DNA of 64,000 nucleotides from Cognatishimia activa (GCF_017798205.1 NZ_CP060010.1:1178001-1242000), one strand, 5' to 3'; positions 44,632-55,983 are shown, numbered from the stretch's first letter. The notes: generated from the letters alone by a model not told the origin. Numbers and translations: made by a program.

Positions 44632-46187
44632 CGCACCCAGACCTCAACGCGGCGGTTCACTCGGCGCCCCCAGGCGGTGTCGTCACAGGCGACGGGAAAG
44701 GCCTCACCGTAGCCGGTGCTTTTGAGGGTGACCTGGCTGAGGTCCGCGGTTTCAGAGGCAGCCTTAACGGCCTCTAGCACACGATTGGCGCGGCGCAGGG
44801 ACACCTGCAGGTTCGCGTTTGCGCCGCCGGAGCCATCCGAGAAGCCGACAAAGGTTAGTTCCTGACCGTCAAAGTCTCCGCGTTCCAGTCGTTGCGCGAG
44901 GAGTTCGACGTTTGACAAAGAATGCGCGTCCAACTCGGACACGCCTGCCGTAAATCGGAAGGTTGTTGTGAGACGTCGTTGCGGCGACAAATCGACAACC
45001 ATCTGCTGCAAATCTTCAACCGAAACCGCACGGCCTGCCTGACCAATCGCATTGACCAGCCGCTCGCCCTGTGCCGCCATCGAGATTTCTTCGCTCGCCT
45101 GATCCACATAGCCCGCACGGCGGATCACAAACTGCGCCGCATCACTTTGCACGTACCGCAGGAAATCCCGCACGACCTTGGGTTGGCGCAGCGCCGGAAT
45201 GTAGAAATACATCGGCGTGGACAGCGGATAATCCTCGGTCTTGATGCCGCGCCGCGTGGCGGAAATTTCATGCCCACAGCCACCGGTCAGTTTCATCGGC
45301 AAGGTGCCGCCCGTTCGTTCAAAAGCCGAGATACCCAGCGCAAAGGGGTCAAACTGTACCGACCGCACCAAATCTGACAGATGCGGATAATAGAGGACTT
45401 TTGATGAAAATTTTAGGTTTGCGGGTTTCATCAACTCGTCTTCGATGGCCTGTAGAAGGCCGGACCCCGGAGCTGGCAAATGCAGGGAGATCGGCGCATC
45501 CGCACCGCCCAGTTCTTTCCAATTCTCGATCTTGCCTGCAAAGACCCGTGCCAACTGCAAGGCAGAGAGCGATTTCACAGGGTTGCCGAGTTCTGTCACG
45601 GGGATCAGCGCACTGAGGGATAGCACCCGGCTACGGTTATCATGACGCAGATCGCCAAGGCCTGATTCCTCGGCGCGCGCTGCCTCGGGATCGCGGATTT
45701 CGCGCAGGGCCATGGCGATATCGGCTTCATTGGCGATCAGATCGGCAAAGCCTTCGTCGGTGGTTGTGGCATTGATCACAAATCGCGCGATGGTTTCGCC
45801 GCTTTGCTGGTGGTTCAACTCATAAAGCACGAGGTTGTCGTTAGACGCATCGCGCAGGATCGAATAGCCATTCCTCAGCGCAAATGCCTCAACCAGCGCA
45901 GGCACAAGCACATCCGCCATGCTGCTTGCGCCAGAAATCACCACCTCGGCCACATAGTTCGTGAGGCTTGGGCAAGCGGGCCCCTCGCAGTTCACGCCTG
46001 TCCCGTCGACGGTCAGAACGCCATAAATCGTGTCGATTCGGTAAAATTCGCCGTCAAACCCAAGCAAGGTGCCCGAAATTTCCACGGCCCCATCCGGTGC
46101 GGACAGCGTAATGTCTTGCGCTGCCGCGGTGAGCACACCGTGAAATAGACAAAGTGCGGCGAGGACCGCCGCACGAAGATGCCGCAT
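44628..46187 (-). CDS. Phosphate-binding (PstS-like) protein fused to OmpA C-terminal domain
   Basis: This 519-residue exported protein has a signal peptide (LRAAVLAALCLFHGVLTAAAQ), a PstS-type periplasmic-binding domain (about residues 80-360: VVISGASSMADVLVPALVEAFAL, PVTELGNPVKSLSALQLARVFAGKIENWKELGG, FLRYVQSDAAQFVIRRAGYVD) and a C-terminal OmpA/MotB peptidoglycan-binding domain (about 400-519: FTAGVSELDAHSLSNVELLAQRL, GFSDGSGGANANLQVSLRRANRVLEAV, GYGEAFPVACD, GRRVNRRVEVWV). The fusion would anchor a phosphate-like binding domain to the cell wall. Confidence 0.85.
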   Translation of the reverse strand: MRHLRAAVLAALCLFHGVLTAAAQDITLSAPDGAVEISGTLLGFDGEFYRIDTIYGVLTVDGTGVNCEGPACPSLTNYVAEVVISGASSMADVLVPALVEAFALRNGYSILRDASNDNLVLYELNHQQSGETIARFVINATTTDEGFADLIANEADIAMALREIRDPEAARAEESGLGDLRHDNRSRVLSLSALIPVTELGNPVKSLSALQLARVFAGKIENWKELGGADAPISLHLPAPGSGLLQAIEDELMKPANLKFSSKVLYYPHLSDLVRSVQFDPFALGISAFERTGGTLPMKLTGGCGHEISATRRGIKTEDYPLSTPMYFYIPALRQPKVVRDFLRYVQSDAAQFVIRRAGYVDQASEEISMAAQGERLVNAIGQAGRAVSVEDLQQMVVDLSPQRRLTTTFRFTAGVSELDAHSLSNVELLAQRLERGDFDGQELTFVGFSDGSGGANANLQVSLRRANRVLEAVKAASETADLSQVTLKSTGYGEAFPVACDDTAWGRRVNRRVEVWVR

Positions 46188-46204
46188 AAATGAACCCTTA
46201 CTGA

Positions 46205-47275
46205 CTAGCCTTTTTGGGCGAATGTCAGATCTTGAAGCAGATTTTGCAGCACGAGGAAATCACCAGTTGCGCTACAGCCGGGAATTTCTACGTTGAGTGT
46301 CTTTTTGATCGGCGCGCCGCCGGGTTTGACCTGCAAGGTGGTTGCAGAAATCGCGCGGCCACAGTTGGCACCATTGACCTCGGCTTCGACGGTCAGTTGC
46401 ACGTCACCGGCTTCCGCCGCATTGACGGTTGGGAAAGTATAGACGTCGGCCATCCGAGACAGCTCGCTAAAGCCATCGCCAAGGCGCATAAGGAACCCAC
46501 CGCGGCCGCCAATCACAGCGGTCAAATCGCGGTCGTTGCCAAACCATACATGGCCTTCTTCGCCATAGGTCGCGCCAAATTCCAGCGCGTGAATTTGCAA
46601 ACCCGTTTCGCCCATCCATTGAACAGCAACGCGGTCGTAAAACTGAAGTGAGCCCACGTCAGCCGTCGTAGAGGCCGCGTAGCCATTAGGGAATGTCACA
46701 TCAAATTGCGCGTCCATCGCCATCGCTGGGACGGAGATCTCGAGCACTCCATCAGCGTCCAGAACCTCGGTAAAGGTCAGACCCGAGTGGGTGATAGTCA
46801 CACGATCGCCGGGCAGGCAGCTCGCGGATACACTCAGGTTCACCATGGCCGCAACGGCTGGGGTCGCCGAAACGGCAATGTCACAGCCCAGAAGCGGAGC
46901 GTTTTCTTCTTTGGGCATGCTGGCCACAGGGACTTCGCTGGCGACGGTCAGAATAATCGGTTGGGCAGGCAGGCTGGCTTCGGCGTAGCGCTCTTCTGGC
47001 ATGGCCGGCAGCGCGTTGTCCGCGTCGTTGCGGCCCAAAAGCACGTTGGCATTGAGGCCCGTGTCGATGGATTTCGCAATCAGCTTGTCCCGCGGCTCTG
47101 CAACGGCAGAGGCCTCGAGAGGCGAGCCACTCTGCATCAGGAACCCAATGGCCCCCGCGGTCGCGACGGTAAAGGCCACCAAGGCCACCTTGGTTGCACT
47201 GTCTTTCTTGACGGAGAATTTCTTCAACCGCTTGAGTTTATTTAGGCGCTTAAGTTTCTTTACCTTGAACTTCAT
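46205..47275 (-). CDS. Uncharacterised exported protein with Lys/Leu-rich N-terminus, next to secA
   Basis: This 356-residue protein starts with a basic repeat-like stretch (MKFKVKKLKRLNKLKRLKKF), then one transmembrane segment (VALVAFTVATAGAIGFLM). The rest (about 60-356) is likely periplasmic, with scattered Cys (DIAVSA..., ASCLPGDRV, NGANCGRA, EIPGCSA) that could form disulfides, and Ig-like beta-strand patterns. ATG at 47275 has AGGAG 8 bases upstream; a GTG three codons earlier is unlikely. I do not recognise a family with a known function. Confidence 0.72.
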   Translation of the reverse strand: MKFKVKKLKRLNKLKRLKKFSVKKDSATKVALVAFTVATAGAIGFLMQSGSPLEASAVAEPRDKLIAKSIDTGLNANVLLGRNDADNALPAMPEERYAEASLPAQPIILTVASEVPVASMPKEENAPLLGCDIAVSATPAVAAMVNLSVSASCLPGDRVTITHSGLTFTEVLDADGVLEISVPAMAMDAQFDVTFPNGYAASTTADVGSLQFYDRVAVQWMGETGLQIHALEFGATYGEEGHVWFGNDRDLTAVIGGRGGFLMRLGDGFSELSRMADVYTFPTVNAAEAGDVQLTVEAEVNGANCGRAISATTLQVKPGGAPIKKTLNVEIPGCSATGDFLVLQNLLQDLTFAQKG

Positions 47276-47320
47276 CGGGCCCACTCCTGCTCACAAAAAC
47301 CCAAGTGTGTTTCTGAACAG

Positions 47321-47348
47321 GAAAAAGGGCGCGAAAGTGGCGCCCTTT
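47321..47348 (-). terminator. Terminator of secA
   Basis: Perfect 9-bp stem AAAGGGCGC/GCGCCCTTT, 7-nt loop, with a T-run on the minus strand. It sits 31 bases after the secA stop. Confidence 0.85.
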
Positions 47349-47379
47349 AGGTGATTTTTGGAAACTTTAGAGGGTCAGC

Positions 47380-50079
47380 TTAGGAATAGCTGCCGTGGCA
47401 ATGCTTGAATTTCTTGCCAGATCCACAGGGGCACGGATCATTTCGGCCCGGATTTCCCCATGTGGAGCGGTCGTCTTCGTCAAAGCCTTCGACCAACGGA
47501 ACATACTTGTTCTTCGGAGCCTCACCACCCGGCTGCGCCTGGTTGATTGCTTCTTGTTGCGCCTGGATCTGCGCAATCATCGCGCGCTGCTCTTCTTCGG
47601 TCAGCGGGCGGATCTTACCAAGGTTTTTGGTGACCTCTTCGCGCAGACCTTCAAGCAGGCCTTCAAACAATTGGAAAGCCTCGGTCTTATATTCATTCAG
47701 CGGATCACGCTGGGCATAGCCGCGGAAGCCGACCACAGACCGCAGGTGCTCCAGCGTCAGCAGATGTTCGCGCCATTTGCTGTCGATAGTCTGCAAAAGC
47801 AGCTGTTTCTCGATGTTGCGCATGGCATCGGGACCAAATTGCACGGCCTTTTGCGCCATGAACTCGTCCGCCGCCTTTTCCAGACGTTCCTGAATGTCTT
47901 CGTCGTCCACGCCTTCTTCGGCGGCCCATTCCACAACCGGCGCATCGATGCCGACGTTTTCCTGTAGCGAGGCCTTAAGGCCTTCGGTGTCCCATTGTTC
48001 GGCATAGGATTTTGGCGGCATATGGATGTCGATCAGATCAGCGATCACCTCGTGACGCATGTCCTGCACGATTTCGGACAAATCCTCGGCTTCCATGATC
48101 TCGCGGCGCTGGCCAAAGATCACTTTCCGCTGGTCGTTCATCACGTCGTCGAACTTCAGCAGCTGTTTACGGATGTCAAAGTTGCGGCCTTCGACCTTCG
48201 CCTGAGCGCGCTCTAGCGATTTGTTCACCCAAGGGTGCACGATGGCTTCGCCTTCTTGCATGCCCAGAGTGGACAGAACCTTGTCCAGACGGTCAGAGCC
48301 GAAAATCCGCATCAGGTCGTCTTCCAAAGACAGGAAGAAAGCCGAGCGACCCGGGTCACCCTGACGGCCGGAACGACCACGCAGCTGGTTGTCGATGCGG
48401 CGGCTTTCGTGGCGTTCGGTGGCCAGAACGAACAGGCCACCCGCCTCTTTAACGGCGTTTTCGTCCGCTTGGTGGGCCTCTTCGATCCGGGCTCGTATCT
48501 CATCAGGATTGGCCTCGGGATCGGCGGCGATGGCTTCCATGATTTTGAACTCGACGTTGCCGCCGAGCTTAATATCGGTCCCACGGCCCGCCATGTTGGT
48601 CGCGATGGTCACCGCGCCCAGCTTGCCGGCGTCGGCCACGATCTGCGCCTCTTGTTCGTGCTGACGCGCGTTTAGGACATTGTGCTCGATCCCCGCGTCG
48701 CTCAGCAATTGCGACAAGTGTTCGGATTTCTCAATCGAGGTCGTGCCCACTAGGGTCGGCTGACCCTTTTCTTTGGACTCTTTGATCGTATTCACAATCG
48801 CGTCGTATTTTTCCTTAGCCGTACGATAGACCGCATCGTCTTCGTCCTTACGTGCCACGGGACGGTTGGTCGGAACCTCGACAACGCCAAGGCCATAGAT
48901 CTCGGCAAATTCCTCAGCCTCAGTCAGCGCCGTGCCGGTCATACCGCTCAGCTTGTCGTAAAGGCGGAAGTAGTTTTGGAAGGTCACCTGCGCCAAAGTC
49001 ACGTTCTCAGGTTTGATCGAAACGCCCTCTTTGGCCTCAATCGCCTGATGCAGACCTTCGGACAGACGACGGCCCGCCATCATACGGCCGGTGAATTCGT
49101 CGATCAGAACGACTTCATCGCCACGCACGATATAGTCTTTGTCTTTGGTAAAGAGTTTATGCGCGCGCAGACCCTGATTCACGTGGTGCACAATCGTGGT
49201 GCTTTCCGGATCATAGAGCGACTGCCCCTCGGGCAGGATCCCCGCCTCAAGCAGTTTGGCCTCAAGCCAGTCGTTGCCGTCGTCGGTAAAGGACACGGCG
49301 CGTGTCTTTTCATCCAGCGTGAAATGCTCGTCGCCGATGTCAGGAATGATCTTGTCGATCGCCAAATACATATCGGTACGGTCCGCAGCCGGGCCCGAGA
49401 TGATCAGCGGGGTCCGGGCTTCGTCGATCAGGATCGAGTCGACCTCGTCCACGATGGCGAAATAGTGGTCGCGCTGGAAGATCTGGTTCAGCTCGGACTT
49501 CATATTGTCGCGCAGATAATCAAAACCCAGCTCGTTGTTGGTGGCGTAGGTGACGTCGCAGCCGTAGGCGGCTTTCTTTTCTTCATCTGGCTGCTGAGGA
49601 TAAACAACGCCGGTGGTCAGACCCAAGGCGCCATAGACCTTGCTCATCCATTCCGCGTCACGTTTCGCGAGGTAATCGTTCACGGTAACGATATGCACGC
49701 CCTTGCCGGTCAGAGCATTCAGATAGGCCGGGAAGGTCGCCACGAGCGTTTTACCCTCGCCGGTTTTCATTTCCGAGATATTGCCCTGATGCAGGAACAT
49801 CCCGCCCATGAGCTGCGTATCAAAGGCACGCAGGCCAAGCGCGCGTTTCGCGGCCTCGCGGCAGTTCGCAAAGGCTTCGGGCAAGATCGCGTCCAGGCTT
49901 TCGCCGCCTTCAACGCGTGACTTATATTCAGCAGTCTTTTCGATCAGCCCCTCATCGCTCAGAGCCTCAAACTCTGGCTCCAGCGCGTTGATCTTTTCGA
50001 CAATGGTTTTGGTCGCCTTGATTTTTCGGTCGTTCGGCGTTCCGAAGACCATTTTGGACAGTTTTCCAAAACCCAGCAT
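47380..50079 (-). CDS. secA: Preprotein translocase ATPase SecA
   Basis: This 899-residue motor has [21 protein letters not shown] at the start, Walker A in [40 protein letters not shown], and [13 protein letters not shown]. It ends with the zinc-binding C-terminal motif [17 protein letters not shown] used for SecB and ribosome contact. It drives export through SecYEG. The frame extends 22 codons upstream, but the ATG at 50079 with AAGGAC matches other SecA starts. Confidence 0.97.
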   Translation of the reverse strand: MLGFGKLSKMVFGTPNDRKIKATKTIVEKINALEPEFEALSDEGLIEKTAEYKSRVEGGESLDAILPEAFANCREAAKRALGLRAFDTQLMGGMFLHQGNISEMKTGEGKTLVATFPAYLNALTGKGVHIVTVNDYLAKRDAEWMSKVYGALGLTTGVVYPQQPDEEKKAAYGCDVTYATNNELGFDYLRDNMKSELNQIFQRDHYFAIVDEVDSILIDEARTPLIISGPAADRTDMYLAIDKIIPDIGDEHFTLDEKTRAVSFTDDGNDWLEAKLLEAGILPEGQSLYDPESTTIVHHVNQGLRAHKLFTKDKDYIVRGDEVVLIDEFTGRMMAGRRLSEGLHQAIEAKEGVSIKPENVTLAQVTFQNYFRLYDKLSGMTGTALTEAEEFAEIYGLGVVEVPTNRPVARKDEDDAVYRTAKEKYDAIVNTIKESKEKGQPTLVGTTSIEKSEHLSQLLSDAGIEHNVLNARQHEQEAQIVADAGKLGAVTIATNMAGRGTDIKLGGNVEFKIMEAIAADPEANPDEIRARIEEAHQADENAVKEAGGLFVLATERHESRRIDNQLRGRSGRQGDPGRSAFFLSLEDDLMRIFGSDRLDKVLSTLGMQEGEAIVHPWVNKSLERAQAKVEGRNFDIRKQLLKFDDVMNDQRKVIFGQRREIMEAEDLSEIVQDMRHEVIADLIDIHMPPKSYAEQWDTEGLKASLQENVGIDAPVVEWAAEEGVDDEDIQERLEKAADEFMAQKAVQFGPDAMRNIEKQLLLQTIDSKWREHLLTLEHLRSVVGFRGYAQRDPLNEYKTEAFQLFEGLLEGLREEVTKNLGKIRPLTEEEQRAMIAQIQAQQEAINQAQPGGEAPKNKYVPLVEGFDEDDRSTWGNPGRNDPCPCGSGKKFKHCHGSYS

Positions 50080-50250
50080 GCGAATGTGTCCTTCGTTGAC
50101 AAAATCTTTAGCCGCTTGTGCTTGCTCGTTCTGATGCCTGCTCATAGAAACAGGGCAAAGGACTCGTGCATCGGCCTCAAAGCGATGTAAGCGCCTATAT
50201 ATACAGTGTCAACGCCGCCCCCCGTCGCGGCCCGAACCAAGGACGTTTCG

Positions 50251-51102
50251 ATGTCAAAAACACTCAGAGCTTTGCGTATTGCTGCGGCAGGTCTTTTCTT
50301 TGCGCTTCCTGCTTTTGCTCAGGAAACACCGACGGCTGACACCGTTGTGGCCACGGTGAATAACGCAGAGATCACGTTGGGTCACATGATCGCGGTGCGC
50401 GAGACATTGCCAGCGCAATATCAGCAATTGGCGCCTGAGGTTCTGTTCAGCGGCATTCTGGACCAGATCATTCAGCAAACCCTGCTGGCGCAAGCTGTGG
50501 GGGATGATATTCCGAAACGCACTGCGAAAACGCTAGAAGTCCAACGCACGGCCATTCTGGCAGATGCCGCGGTGGATGCGGCGCTCGCCGAACGGGTGGA
50601 TGATGCTGCACTGCGCGCGATGTATGACGCGAAATACGGCGATTTCACCGGCGCGCAGGAATTTGATGCAAGCCATATTCTGGTAGAAACCGAAGAAGAA
50701 GCCCAAGCCATCGCCACCGAAATCCGCGCAGGTGCAGATTTCGCCGAAACCGCCAAAGAGAAATCCACAGGCCCTTCCGGCCCACGCGGCGGGGCTTTGG
50801 GCTGGTTTGGCCCCGGTCAGATGGTGCCTCCGTTTGAAGCGGCTGTGGCAGAGCTGAAGGTCGGAGAGGTTTCAGATCCGGTTCAGACGCAATTCGGCTG
50901 GCATGTGATCATCCTGAACGACACGCGCACCCAAGAGGCGCCGACTTTCGAAATGGTTCTGCCGGAAATTCAGGTGGATGCAGAGAATGCAGCCGCGGCG
51001 GCCTATGTAGCAGAGCTTGCGGAGAGCGGCACGGTAGACCAATCCGCGGCAGACGCACTGGACCCGAACCTGATCGCGCAATTCGAACTTCTGGACGAGT
51101 AA
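50251..51102 (+). CDS. Periplasmic parvulin-type peptidyl-prolyl isomerase
   Basis: This 283-residue protein has a signal peptide ([23 protein letters not shown]), an N-terminal SurA/PrsA-like helical domain, a rotamase domain ([66 protein letters not shown]...[13 protein letters not shown]) and a short tail. It assists folding of secreted or outer-membrane proteins. AAGGACG precedes the ATG. Divergent from secA; followed 1 base later by argJ. Confidence 0.9.
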   Translation: MSKTLRALRIAAAGLFFALPAFAQETPTADTVVATVNNAEITLGHMIAVRETLPAQYQQLAPEVLFSGILDQIIQQTLLAQAVGDDIPKRTAKTLEVQRTAILADAAVDAALAERVDDAALRAMYDAKYGDFTGAQEFDASHILVETEEEAQAIATEIRAGADFAETAKEKSTGPSGPRGGALGWFGPGQMVPPFEAAVAELKVGEVSDPVQTQFGWHVIILNDTRTQEAPTFEMVLPEIQVDAENAAAAAYVAELAESGTVDQSAADALDPNLIAQFELLDE

Positions 51103-51103
51103 A

Positions 51104-52333
51104 TTGGCTGACATCACCGCTGTCTCCCCGCTCGCACCTGAGGGATTTCCAGAACTGCCTGTGATCGACGGCGTGCGTTTTGCCGCCGTCGAAGCCGGTG
51201 TGAAATATCAGGGTCGCAAAGACGTGACCCTGATCGAGCTCGCGCCCGGATCGTCAGTCGCTGGGGTCTTCACCAAATCCGCAACGCGCTCAGCCAATGT
51301 TCTGGATTGTCAGGCGAAAGTCGGATTGGTCAGCGACGCGGGTGCTGCGTTTATCATCAACTCCGGCAATTCGAACGCCTTTACGGGACGCGCAGGCGAA
51401 GGCTCTGTCGCAGCGATTTGTGAGGCCGTGGCGGGTGTCACAGGCCTTCCGCAGGACCGTGTTTTCACCTCGTCCACCGGCGTCATTGGTGAGCGACTAC
51501 CCCATGATCGCATTACAACAAAGATCGACGAATTAGTGGCTGGCCTAACGCCCGACGCCATCGAAGACGCAGCCCAAGGCATCATGACCACCGACACCTA
51601 TGCCAAGGGTGCCGGAACGACGGTGATGATCGACGGCCAACCCGTGAAAATCGCAGGGATCGCCAAAGGATCCGGCATGATCGCGCCGGATATGGCGACG
51701 ATGCTGGTCTATATTTTCACCGACGCCAAGGTCGAGCGCGCGCTGCTGCAACAGATCCTGTCAGAGCTGACGGATGTGACGTTTAACGCGATCACTGTGG
51801 ATAGTGACACCTCGACCTCGGACACGCTGTTGCTGGGCGCGACCGGCGCATCTGGCGTTGAGATCACAGAACCCGAAGGACCCTTCGCCGCGGGTTTGCA
51901 CGAGGTCATGCTGGACCTGGCGCACTTGGTGGTACGCGACGGCGAGGGAGCAACGAAATTTGTAGAAATTTCGGTGACCGGCGCGGCCAGCGATCAGGAC
52001 GCGAAAACCCATGCATTGGCCATCGCAAACTCTCCGCTGGTGAAAACAGCCATCGCCGGCGAGGATCCCAATTGGGGCCGTATTGTTATGGCCATCGGGA
52101 AATCCGGGGCTGCGGCGGATCGTGACCTGCTGACCATCCATTTCGGGGACGTTCTTGTCGCGGAAAAAGGCTGGGTGGCGGAAAGCTATTCTGAGGAAGC
52201 AGGCGCGACCTATATGAAAGCCCAAGATCTGGCGATCCGCGTGGATCTGGGCCTTGGCGACGGAGCGGCCAAGGTTTGGACCTGCGACCTGACCCATGGA
52301 TACATCACGATTAACGCGGACTATCGATCATGA
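51104..52333 (+). CDS. argJ: Glutamate N-acetyltransferase/amino-acid acetyltransferase ArgJ
   Basis: This 409-residue Ntn-hydrolase-fold enzyme is autocleaved at Thr199 in KGSGMIAPDMATMLVYIFTDA. It makes N-acetylglutamate and recycles acetyl from N-acetylornithine in arginine synthesis. The start codon is TTG (MADITAVSPLAPEGF), one base after the PPIase stop. Its stop overlaps the mutT ATG by 4 bp. Confidence 0.95.
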   Translation: MADITAVSPLAPEGFPELPVIDGVRFAAVEAGVKYQGRKDVTLIELAPGSSVAGVFTKSATRSANVLDCQAKVGLVSDAGAAFIINSGNSNAFTGRAGEGSVAAICEAVAGVTGLPQDRVFTSSTGVIGERLPHDRITTKIDELVAGLTPDAIEDAAQGIMTTDTYAKGAGTTVMIDGQPVKIAGIAKGSGMIAPDMATMLVYIFTDAKVERALLQQILSELTDVTFNAITVDSDTSTSDTLLLGATGASGVEITEPEGPFAAGLHEVMLDLAHLVVRDGEGATKFVEISVTGAASDQDAKTHALAIANSPLVKTAIAGEDPNWGRIVMAIGKSGAAADRDLLTIHFGDVLVAEKGWVAESYSEEAGATYMKAQDLAIRVDLGLGDGAAKVWTCDLTHGYITINADYRS

Positions 52334-52728
52334 AGTCGGTTCTGGTCTCTGCCGTCTGTCTGATTGACCGCGACGGGCGGGTGTTGCTGGCGCAACGGCC
52401 CGAGGGGAAATCGATGGCGGGTCTCTGGGAGTTTCCTGGCGGCAAGGTTGAGGACGGCGAGACACCTGAGGTCGCTCTGATCCGCGAGCTTGAAGAAGAG
52501 CTTGGGATCAACACCTGGGAAAGCTGCCTCGCGCCGCTGACCTTTGCGTCGCATACGTATGAGAAATTCCACTTACTGATGCCACTCTTTGCCTGCCGCA
52601 AATGGGAAGGCACCCCGATTGCGCAGGAGGGGCAGGTTTTGAAATGGGTCTATCCCAAGGATTTCCGCGACTATCCGATGCCGCCTGCGGATATCCCGCT
52701 TATTCCGATGATCAGGGACTGGTTGTGA
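52330..52728 (+). CDS. mutT: 8-oxo-dGTP diphosphatase (Nudix)
   Basis: This 132-residue Nudix hydrolase has the motif GGKVEDGETPEVALIRELEEELGI and the MutT-type start KSVLVSAVCLIDRDGRVLLAQRPEGKSMAGLWEFPGGK. It removes oxidised guanine nucleotides. Coupled to argJ (ATGA). Confidence 0.92.
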   Translation: MKSVLVSAVCLIDRDGRVLLAQRPEGKSMAGLWEFPGGKVEDGETPEVALIRELEEELGINTWESCLAPLTFASHTYEKFHLLMPLFACRKWEGTPIAQEGQVLKWVYPKDFRDYPMPPADIPLIPMIRDWL

Positions 52729-52729
52729 A

Positions 52730-52775
52730 CGGAAACTTTAAAAGTTTCCGACTCCGATTTCTTTAAAAGAAATCG
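52730..52775. repeat. Paired-palindrome element, copy 3 (A-B order)
   Basis: Element A (52730-52750; arms CGGAAACTTT/AAAGTTTCCG), 4-nt spacer, element B (52755-52775; arms CGATTTCTTT/AAAGAAATCG). It is the same pair as copy 1 but in the opposite orientation. It begins 2 bases after mutT and is convergent with infB. Confidence 0.8.
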
Positions 52776-52784
52776 AAACAAAAA

Positions 52785-52803
52785 CGCTGCCCATTGGGCG
52801 GCG
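52785..52803 (-). terminator. Terminator of the rimP-nusA-ylxR-infB operon
   Basis: 8-bp stem (CGCTGCCC/GGGCGGCG with one G-U pair), 3-nt loop, then TTTTTGTTT on the minus strand, 26 bases after infB. Confidence 0.8.
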
Positions 52804-52828
52804 CTTTCTATTTCTATCCGTCAGACCC

Positions 52829-55318
52829 TTAGTCCAGCGTCCGCGCCACTTCTTCGCGCTCAAAGATCTCGATGACGTCGCCTGCGCGGATATCATCGTA
52901 GTTCTCAAAGGCCATGCCGCATTCCTGACCGGACTGAACCTCTGCCACTTCGTCCTTGAAGCGCTTGAGGGTCTTGAGAGTACCTTCGTGAATAACCACG
53001 TTGTCGCGCAGCAGACGCACGCCAGCAGACCGACGCGCCACGCCTTCAGTGACCAGACAGCCTGCAACCTTGCCCACGTTGGACACTTTGAAGACGTCTT
53101 TGATCTGAGCGTAGCCGATAAAGGTCTCTTTGATTTCCGCGGAAAGCAAACCAGAAGCCGCCGCTTTTACGTCATCCACAAGGTCATAGATCACCGAGTA
53201 GTAGCGGATCTCGACGCCCTTTTGGTTCGCGGTATTACGCGCCGAAGTATTGGCACGCACGTTAAAGCCCATGACCGGTGCACCAGATGCCTCGGCCAAG
53301 CCGATATCGGTCTCGGTGATCGCACCAACGCCCGAATGCAGCACACGCACACGCACCTCGTCGTTACCGATCTTTTCCATCGCCTGAACGATGGCTTCGG
53401 CAGACCCCTGCACATCAGCTTTCACCAGAATTGGCATTTCAGAGACGTTCTCGTCGTCTTTCGCCTTCTGCATCAGCTGTTCCAGCGTCGTCGCTGCACC
53501 GGCTGCCGCGCGTTTGTCTTTCGCGGCCTGCGCACGGTATTCCGCGATCTCACGGGCCTGCGCTTCGGTCTCGGTCACGTTCAGAACGTCGCCCGCTTCG
53601 GGTGTGCCGTTCAGACCAAGCACCTCGACAGGCACAGACGGACCGGCCTCTTTGACGCGCTCGCCCTTGTCGTTGATCAGCGCACGGACCTTACCGTATT
53701 GCTCACCCACAACAAAGATATCGCCTTGGCGCAGGGTACCTTTCTGAACCAGAACGGTCGCGACAGGGCCACGGCCCACGTCAAGCTGCGCTTCGATCAC
53801 GGCACCTTGAGCGGCGCGATCCGGGTTGGCTTTCAGTTCCAAAATTTCGGACTGCAGCGCAATCGCTTCGAGCAATTCGTCCAGACCTTGGCCAGTGTGT
53901 GCAGAGACTTCCACGTCCTGAACCTCACCAGACATCGCCTCAACGATAACCTCGTGTTGCAACAGCTCGGAACGCACTTTCATCGGATCAGCGGCTTCTT
54001 TGTCGATCTTGTTGATCGCCACGATCATCGGCACTTCGGCCGCTTTCGCGTGGTTGATCGCCTCAATCGTCTGCGGCATGACCGAGTCGTCCGCCGCAAC
54101 CACCAGAACAACGATATCCGTGACCTGAGCACCACGGGAGCGCATCGAGGTAAAGGCCGCGTGGCCCGGAGTATCCAGGAACGACAGAACCGTACCGCTG
54201 TCGGTTTTCACCTGATAAGCACCGATGTGCTGGGTGATGCCGCCGGCCTCGCCCGCCACAACTTTGGCGTCGCGGATCGCGTCAAGCAGAGACGTTTTAC
54301 CGTGGTCAACGTGGCCCATAATGGTGATGACCGGAGGACGTGGCTGCAGGTCTTCATCCGCATCATCCACATCGGAAATCACGTCTTCGACGTCAGAGTC
54401 AGAGACACGAACCACTTTGTGGCCGAATTCCTCGATGATCAGCTCCGCGGTATCGGCGTCGATGGTTTGGTTCTGTGTCACCATCATGCCCATCTTCATG
54501 AGCTCTTTGACAACATCCGCCACACGTTCCGCCATTCGGTTCGCCAGCTCGGAAACGACAATCGCTTCTGGCAGCTGAACGTCACGAATGACCTTTTCAC
54601 GCTCTACAGAGCCGCCCATCGCCTTTTGACGCGCGCGCTCCTGTTTCCGCTTCATCGAGGCGAGGGATTTCTGACGTCCGCCCTCGCCACCTGTCGCTTG
54701 GGACAGAGTCAGCTTGCCAGACCGACGGCCTTCGTTGCGACCACCGCGGCCGCGGTTCTCGCGTTCGCGATCCGCTTTGCGTGGGGTCGCGGCAGGTGCC
54801 GGACGGCTGGAGAGATCGCGCTTTGGACCGCTTTCTTTCGCAGCAGGGGCCGCTTTCGCAGCCGCAGCTTCGGCCGCCGCGCGTTGCGCAGCCACTTCGG
54901 CTTCTTTGCGTTTTTGCTCTTCGGCTTCGGCTTTGGCCTTGGCGCGCTCTTCGGCTTCGCGTTGCTCGCGCTCTTTCGCTTCGGCTTCGGCGCGGCGACG
55001 TGTGCGTTCCTCTTCGCGCGCCTTTTCCTCGGCTGCGCGGCGTTCCGCCTCTTCGCTTTCGCGGGCTTTCGCGGCCTGAAGCGCCTTCAGACGACGTGCC
55101 ATTTCCGCATCAGAGATGCCCGCCGGACGTTTGGAAGGATCACCACCGACTGCTCCGCCGCCCGCAGGCTTACCGGCACCCGGCTTGGGCACCACAACGC
55201 GCTTGCGTTTGGTTTCCACCACGACGTTCTTGGTGCGCCCGTGGCTAAAGCTTTGCTTTACGTTGCCAGGACGCGCGCCGCGCAGACCCAATGTCTTTTT
55301 ACCGTCACTATCGCTCAT
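52829..55318 (-). CDS. infB: Translation initiation factor IF-2
   Basis: This 829-residue protein has an N-terminal basic region and a long Ala/Glu/Arg-rich coiled-coil tract (about 80-160), an IF2 N-domain, the GTPase with GHVDHGKT (335-342), DTPGHAAF and NKID, then the C1/C2 domains binding fMet-tRNA. It lies 8 bases after ylxR at the end of the nusA operon, the conserved position. Confidence 0.97.
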   Translation of the reverse strand: MSDSDGKKTLGLRGARPGNVKQSFSHGRTKNVVVETKRKRVVVPKPGAGKPAGGGAVGGDPSKRPAGISDAEMARRLKALQAAKARESEEAERRAAEEKAREEERTRRRAEAEAKEREQREAEERAKAKAEAEEQKRKEAEVAAQRAAAEAAAAKAAPAAKESGPKRDLSSRPAPAATPRKADRERENRGRGGRNEGRRSGKLTLSQATGGEGGRQKSLASMKRKQERARQKAMGGSVEREKVIRDVQLPEAIVVSELANRMAERVADVVKELMKMGMMVTQNQTIDADTAELIIEEFGHKVVRVSDSDVEDVISDVDDADEDLQPRPPVITIMGHVDHGKTSLLDAIRDAKVVAGEAGGITQHIGAYQVKTDSGTVLSFLDTPGHAAFTSMRSRGAQVTDIVVLVVAADDSVMPQTIEAINHAKAAEVPMIVAINKIDKEAADPMKVRSELLQHEVIVEAMSGEVQDVEVSAHTGQGLDELLEAIALQSEILELKANPDRAAQGAVIEAQLDVGRGPVATVLVQKGTLRQGDIFVVGEQYGKVRALINDKGERVKEAGPSVPVEVLGLNGTPEAGDVLNVTETEAQAREIAEYRAQAAKDKRAAAGAATTLEQLMQKAKDDENVSEMPILVKADVQGSAEAIVQAMEKIGNDEVRVRVLHSGVGAITETDIGLAEASGAPVMGFNVRANTSARNTANQKGVEIRYYSVIYDLVDDVKAAASGLLSAEIKETFIGYAQIKDVFKVSNVGKVAGCLVTEGVARRSAGVRLLRDNVVIHEGTLKTLKRFKDEVAEVQSGQECGMAFENYDDIRAGDVIEIFEREEVARTLD

Positions 55319-55326
55319 GTAGCTTT

Positions 55327-55959
55327 CTAATCCTTCCGGGCGGCCCCTGCCGCCTTATTTTCCAGCGTATTTTGTCGTATGCCCTTAAGTCGTTGGGCTT
55401 CCTCTACAACACGTTGCGTGAGTCCACCAGACGCAAGCGCACTATGAATCACAGTTTGTCGCCCAAATGCTGCCCCAAGCTCGGCCTGCGTGAGCCAACC
55501 GATATAAGAGCCATAGTGCGGCGTGCTCAGTTTGGACTTGCCGCGACCAGAGCCATCCACCGCCTGAATCAGCACTTCGGCATATTCTTTGGACAACCAG
55601 TCTTTCACTTTTTCATACCCAGCGACCGCTTCGCCGGATTTTCGTGCAAGGCTGATCAAGTCTACCACACGACGCGCAATTTGGCTTTCCACCTCATCCG
55701 CGAGCCCGTCTGGCACGGCAACTTGCTGCTTAGCGGCGCGCGAAAACGCGCCTTTCTTGCCAGCTTTCTCAAGCGCAGCCCGGTCAGCCGTTACATAGAT
55801 CCCGCGACCGGGCAATTTGCCCAGGATATCCGGCACGATCTGACCGTCCGGCCCCACAACAAAGCGGATCAACCCATGCTTAGGGTTCACCTCGCCCGTT
55901 GCAATGCACTTGCGCTCAGGACCGCCGCTCCGGTCTTTGGTTCGCCCACCGCGTCCCAT
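55327..55959 (-). CDS. ylxR: YlxR-family RNA-binding protein fused to an L7Ae-like domain
   Basis: This 210-residue protein has a YlxR/DUF448 domain (about 10-85: [53 protein letters not shown]) and a C-terminal L7Ae-like region (about 90-190: [27 protein letters not shown]...). Other bacteria often have these as separate proteins. YlxR relatives influence RNase P; its role here is inferred. It lies between nusA and infB as usual. Confidence 0.85.
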   Translation of the reverse strand: MGRGGRTKDRSGGPERKCIATGEVNPKHGLIRFVVGPDGQIVPDILGKLPGRGIYVTADRAALEKAGKKGAFSRAAKQQVAVPDGLADEVESQIARRVVDLISLARKSGEAVAGYEKVKDWLSKEYAEVLIQAVDGSGRGKSKLSTPHYGSYIGWLTQAELGAAFGRQTVIHSALASGGLTQRVVEEAQRLKGIRQNTLENKAAGAARKD

Positions 55960-55983
55960 CTGTCAGCCTCACGAGGCCTGAGA

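Noticed and set aside
52988-55330. A 780-codon open frame on the plus strand antisense to infB
   Set aside because: It mirrors the infB gene, has a His/Arg/Phe-rich composition typical of reverse-strand shadows and no domain signatures.
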